In this document: positions 61,441 to 64,000 of the stretch, piece after piece
Layout: each line of letters starts with the position of its first letter
Numbering within the stretch: position 1 is the first letter of the stretch
Source of the DNA: Chloroflexota bacterium
GTDB lineage: Bacteria > Chloroflexota > Anaerolineae > UBA4142
Length of the DNA: 64,000 bases
Direction of reading: 5' to 3'
NCBI GenBank assembly: GCA_023381515.1
Contig: JAMCQI010000015.1
Location: forward strand, 1-64,000
Made by a program: the position numbers and the translations under genes
Notes under the pieces: model-generated
Seen by the model: the letters and a program-made list of their open reading frames with translations, nothing else
Told to the model about the DNA's origin: nothing
Databases searched by the model: none

Positions 61441-62337
61441 ATGCAACTCAGAATGTCTTTTCCGCGATTGCTGCTAGCCGCGCTCGCGCTTCTCGCGCTT
61501 GTCGCGCTCGCCGCGTGCGGCAGCCCGACAGCGCCGAAAGCGCCAGCCCAGCCGGTCACGCGCGGCACTGCCGCGCCGGCGAATTCGTCCGCGCCGGCAG
61601 TCGTCCCGACGAATCCACCCGCAGCGCCGAACAATCCGCCCGCCGCGCAGCCGACCGCGCCTGCCAGCACGTCCGGCGAACGCGTGAAACCCGGCGGCGA
61701 AGGCGCGCCCGGCACGGAAGGCAGCAGCCCCGAAGGCGGACCCTCCATTCCGAGCGTCACCAATCCCGGCGGTTTGCCCCCGTCAACGCAGGGGGGCAAC
61801 ATGAATACCGGCGAAGAGAAGATGGTGGTCTATCGCGATGCGCCGAATCGCTATCAGATTCTTTTCGTCAATGGCTGGACCACGGGAGCAGGCAACGCCG
61901 CCGGCAGCATCAAGTCGACGTTCCAGGACCGTCGCATTGAGATCGCGGTCGTCAACAGCGGCGGACAGTCTGCGCTTGCCTTCGCAACGACGGACGAGCC
62001 GAACGTCAAGTCGGCGGTGCCGGGCTATCAACGGCTTGCGCTCAAACCCGGGCAGATTCCTTCCGGTCCGGTCGTGAGTCTGATCTACCGGTACCAAGCC
62101 GGGCAGAACCCGGTCACCGGCAAGGCGCTGGATTTCATCGCCGCGCGCGTCTATGCGCCGCGCCCCGGATCGAACGATCTAGCGATCATCACCGTGACAA
62201 GTCCTGCCTCGGTCTACAGCGATCTCAGCGATCTCTTCGACCGCATCGCCAGCAGTTTCAAATGGCTGCAAAAGGAGACGCAATGTTCGGCACTCAAACC
62301 ATTCATCGTCCCATCGAAACGGACGGCGCGCTCTTGA
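61441..62337 (+). CDS. Lipoprotein, tandem paralogue 2
   Basis: 298 residues. Lipobox LAAC, a long Pro/Ala/Asn linker, and the same C-terminal domain as 59559 (MVVYRDAPNRYQILFVNGWTTGAG, LIYRYQAGQNPVTGKALDFIAARVYAPRPGSNDLAIITVTSP). The tail beyond SSFKW extends into the next gene by 55 bp, so its natural stop may have been lost. Very likely arisen from 59559 by duplication. Confidence 0.7.
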   Translation: MQLRMSFPRLLLAALALLALVALAACGSPTAPKAPAQPVTRGTAAPANSSAPAVVPTNPPAAPNNPPAAQPTAPASTSGERVKPGGEGAPGTEGSSPEGGPSIPSVTNPGGLPPSTQGGNMNTGEEKMVVYRDAPNRYQILFVNGWTTGAGNAAGSIKSTFQDRRIEIAVVNSGGQSALAFATTDEPNVKSAVPGYQRLALKPGQIPSGPVVSLIYRYQAGQNPVTGKALDFIAARVYAPRPGSNDLAIITVTSPASVYSDLSDLFDRIASSFKWLQKETQCSALKPFIVPSKRTARS

Positions 62338-62999
62338 TGGCGCACGATGTGTTCAAGATTTACAAGACGAACGATTTGGAGACGGTCGTCTTGCGCGGCG
62401 CGCACCTCCGTGTGCCGCCGGGCGAATTCGTCGCCATCCTCGGGCGCTCCGGCGCGGGCAAGACGACGCTGCTCAATCTGATCGGCGGGATCGATACGCC
62501 CACCGCCGGTCAACTGGTGATTCGCAATAACGACATTAGCAAGTTTGACGAAACCGACCGCGCCGCGTTTCGCCGCCAGCACATCGGCATCGTCTTTCAA
62601 ACCGGCAACCTGCTGCCGTTCCTCACCGCGCTCGAAAACGTGATGTTGCCGATGCAGTGGGCGAGCGTGCCTCCAGGGCAAGCCCGCACGCGCGCAACCG
62701 ACTTGCTCACGCGGCTGGGACTGGGCAACCGGCTGAACCACAAGGCAAGCCAGCTTTCCGGCGGCGAGGCGCAGCGCGTCGGCATCGCCATCGCGCTCGC
62801 GAACAGCCCCGACCTGATCCTCGCTGACGAACTGACCGGCGAACTGGACACCGAGACCGCCGACCAGGTGATGGGATTGCTGGAAGCCCTGCACCGCAAG
62901 CGCGGCACGACGCTCGTCGTCGTCACGCACAACGCGCGCGTCGCCGCGCGCGCCGGGCGCATCGTCCATCTGCGCGGCGGATTTTTGGAAGAAGGATGA
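62283..62999 (+). CDS. ABC transporter ATP-binding protein
   Basis: 238 residues from ATG 62283 (AAGGAG). Walker A GRSGAGKT, Q-loop FQTGNLLPF, signature LSGGE, Walker B LILADELTGELD, H-loop VTHN. Subfamily as in LolD/MacB exporters. Pairs with the second ATPase at 63078 and the permease at 63848. Likely extracts or exports envelope components. Confidence 0.93.
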   Translation: MFGTQTIHRPIETDGALLMAHDVFKIYKTNDLETVVLRGAHLRVPPGEFVAILGRSGAGKTTLLNLIGGIDTPTAGQLVIRNNDISKFDETDRAAFRRQHIGIVFQTGNLLPFLTALENVMLPMQWASVPPGQARTRATDLLTRLGLGNRLNHKASQLSGGEAQRVGIAIALANSPDLILADELTGELDTETADQVMGLLEALHRKRGTTLVVVTHNARVAARAGRIVHLRGGFLEEG

Positions 63000-63016
63000 A
63001 ATGTTGCGAGCGTGGG

Positions 63017-63053
63017 GCAAATTTCCAATTTGCCGGTCAAGTTTGGAAACTTG
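63017..63053 (+). repeat. Two small tandem palindromes
   Basis: GCAAATTTCCAATTTGC (63017-63033) and CAAGTTTGGAAACTTG (63038-63053), each a perfect palindrome around 2-3 nt. They lie just before the second ATPase gene. Same dispersed-repeat style as the ones at 50274 and 51195. Confidence 0.6.
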
Positions 63054-63077
63054 CTCTACGTTTTCATGGGAGAACAA

Positions 63078-63761
63078 ATGTCGGATTCAATTATCACCGC
63101 GAACGGATTGGAAAAATCCTATCGTATCAATGGTAGCGCCATCGGCGCGCTACGCGGCGTGAGTCTCGAGATCGCGCGCGGCGCATTTGTTTCGATTGTC
63201 GGTCCCAGCGGCTGCGGCAAAAGCACGCTGCTCAATTTGCTCGGCGGGCTGACCGCGCCGACCCAGGGGCGCATCCTGATCGACGGGAACGACCTCGCGC
63301 GACTCCCCGCCGACCGCGTCGCCGATCTGCGCCGCCGCACGCTAGGTTTTGTGTTCCAATCGTTCAACCTCTCGCCGGTGCTGACCGCGCAGGAGAACGT
63401 CGAATTTCCAATGTTGCTCGCTGGTGTCGCGGCGCCGCAACGCGCCGCACGCGCGAGCGAACTGCTGGGCGCGGTCGGACTCGACAATCAGCTGGATTAT
63501 CTGCCCGGAGAAATGTCGGGCGGACAAAAACAGCGCGTCGCGATTGCGCGCGCGCTGGCGAATCGTCCTCTCGTCTTGCTCGCGGACGAACCGACCGGCA
63601 ACCTAGACACCGCGACCGCGCGCGAGGTGATGGACTTGCTCATCCAGATTCATCGCGAACATCAATCCGCGCTCGTGATGGTCACGCACGATCCCGACGA
63701 CGCCGCGCGCGCCGACCGCATCGTGCGAATGCGCGATGGAACACTCGAACCTCTCTCCTAA
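63078..63761 (+). CDS. ABC transporter ATP-binding protein (MacB/LolD type)
   Basis: 227 residues from ATG 63078 (GGGAGA). Walker [10 protein letters not shown]-loop [10 protein letters not shown], signature MSGGQKQR, Walker [14 protein letters not shown]-loop VTHD. A close match to the MacB/FtsE-type family. Having two distinct ATPases in one operon suggests two exporters or a hetero-dimer with one permease set. Confidence 0.93.
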   Translation: MSDSIITANGLEKSYRINGSAIGALRGVSLEIARGAFVSIVGPSGCGKSTLLNLLGGLTAPTQGRILIDGNDLARLPADRVADLRRRTLGFVFQSFNLSPVLTAQENVEFPMLLAGVAAPQRAARASELLGAVGLDNQLDYLPGEMSGGQKQRVAIARALANRPLVLLADEPTGNLDTATAREVMDLLIQIHREHQSALVMVTHDPDDAARADRIVRMRDGTLEPLS

Positions 63762-63767
63762 CCCCTG

Positions 63768-63814
63768 CCCCTTCCCCCTCTCCTGACTGAACTACTCAGG
63801 AGAGGGGGAAGGGG
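63768..63814 (+). repeat. Long palindromic repeat
   Basis: Perfect 19-bp arms (63768-63786 and 63796-63814) around a 9-nt loop; the left arm is pyrimidine-rich (CCCCTTCCCCCTC...). It separates the ATPase and permease genes. Probably a dispersed repeat or an mRNA hairpin that tunes expression of the permease. Confidence 0.7.
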
Positions 63815-63847
63815 TTGGGGGATGAGGGGGAGGTCAGGAGAATCTCA

Positions 63848-64000
63848 ATGGCATACCTTTCCTACGCTCTGCAACTCATCGCGCGCAACCCGCGCCGCAC
63901 GTTCACCTACCTGTTCGGCGTGGTGCTAGCGGTGGGACTGTTCGCCGGCATCCTCTTCTTCGTCGATGCGTCGAGTCGGCGGATGACCCAAGCCGCGGTG
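63848..64000 (+). CDS. FtsX/MacB-type ABC permease, 5' part
   Basis: The window ends within the gene. It begins MAYLSYALQLIARNPRRTFTYLFGVVLAVGLFAG, an N-terminal helix and first membrane segment typical of FtsX-like permeases (RNPRRT..T..G). AGGAGA lies upstream of the ATG. Forms the membrane part of the transporter with the ATPases before it. Confidence 0.8.
   Translation, partial: MAYLSYALQLIARNPRRTFTYLFGVVLAVGLFAGILFFVDASSRRMTQAAV

Overview
The window looks like genomic DNA of a Chloroflexota (Anaerolineae-like) bacterium. The basis is high GC, lipoproteins and secreted proteins with long PTPTP/TPTNTP-type stalks, a lamin-tail-domain surface protein, phosphodiester-glycosidase-like exoproteins and many dispersed short palindromes. 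This taxonomic guess rests on style only; no rRNA or tRNA gene was found.

1-31 kb is an accessory replicon or integrated plasmid-like element. Almost all of its genes lie on the minus strand in tightly coupled operons. It carries a PRTRC set in the usual order E, C (ubiquitin-like), F, B (E2-like), A (JAMM/JAB peptidase), ThiF (E1-like), followed by its own DNA sliding clamp, a small gene, a NurA-type nuclease, ParB, a VapBC-type toxin-antitoxin pair and a run of small accessory genes (including DUF2958 and DUF1064 types). The operon ends in a large adenine-methyltransferase/SNF2-helicase fusion. That last gene is interrupted by an intact-looking group II intron with its maturase, and it also has a one-base frameshift. 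Upstream lie a secreted LTD protein (plus strand), a CHC2/Toprim primase and a UvrD-like helicase (minus), then a divergent Ser/Thr kinase gene followed by a possible effector gene, a coiled-coil protein, small membrane peptides and a non-coding stretch with three 23-bp-spaced iteron-like repeats.

31-48 kb is a graveyard of insertions and broken genes. It holds sbcD with a nonsense-mutated and truncated sbcC, an IS3-family element with a 4-bp target duplication, a PGN_0703-type restriction endonuclease gene with an in-frame TAG, and an IS21-like element whose istA is split by a complete recombinase-in-trio (RIT) element. Next come a lipoprotein gene lying between istB and three terminal repeats, a convergent pair (unknown protein plus PD-(D/E)XK nuclease), a TnsA-like remnant, and a 282-bp miniature Tn7-like element with a 5-bp target duplication.

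48-64 kb looks chromosomal and reads left to right. It starts with a two-component system, followed by exported proteins: two phosphodiester-glycosidase paralogues, two small secreted proteins, several lipoproteins, an esterase-like lipoprotein, GT-C-like membrane proteins and finally a MacB/LolD-type ABC exporter that runs off the end. Six promoters in this part, including that of the response regulator itself, share a TAATC box exactly 9 bp upstream of the -10 hexamer. Three of them carry a second TAATC copy 11 bp further up. This looks like an autoregulated cell-envelope regulon.

Two single-base frameshifts (about 3170 and 53842) can each be read as a missing base in a short homopolymer, so assembly error is a live alternative to real decay.
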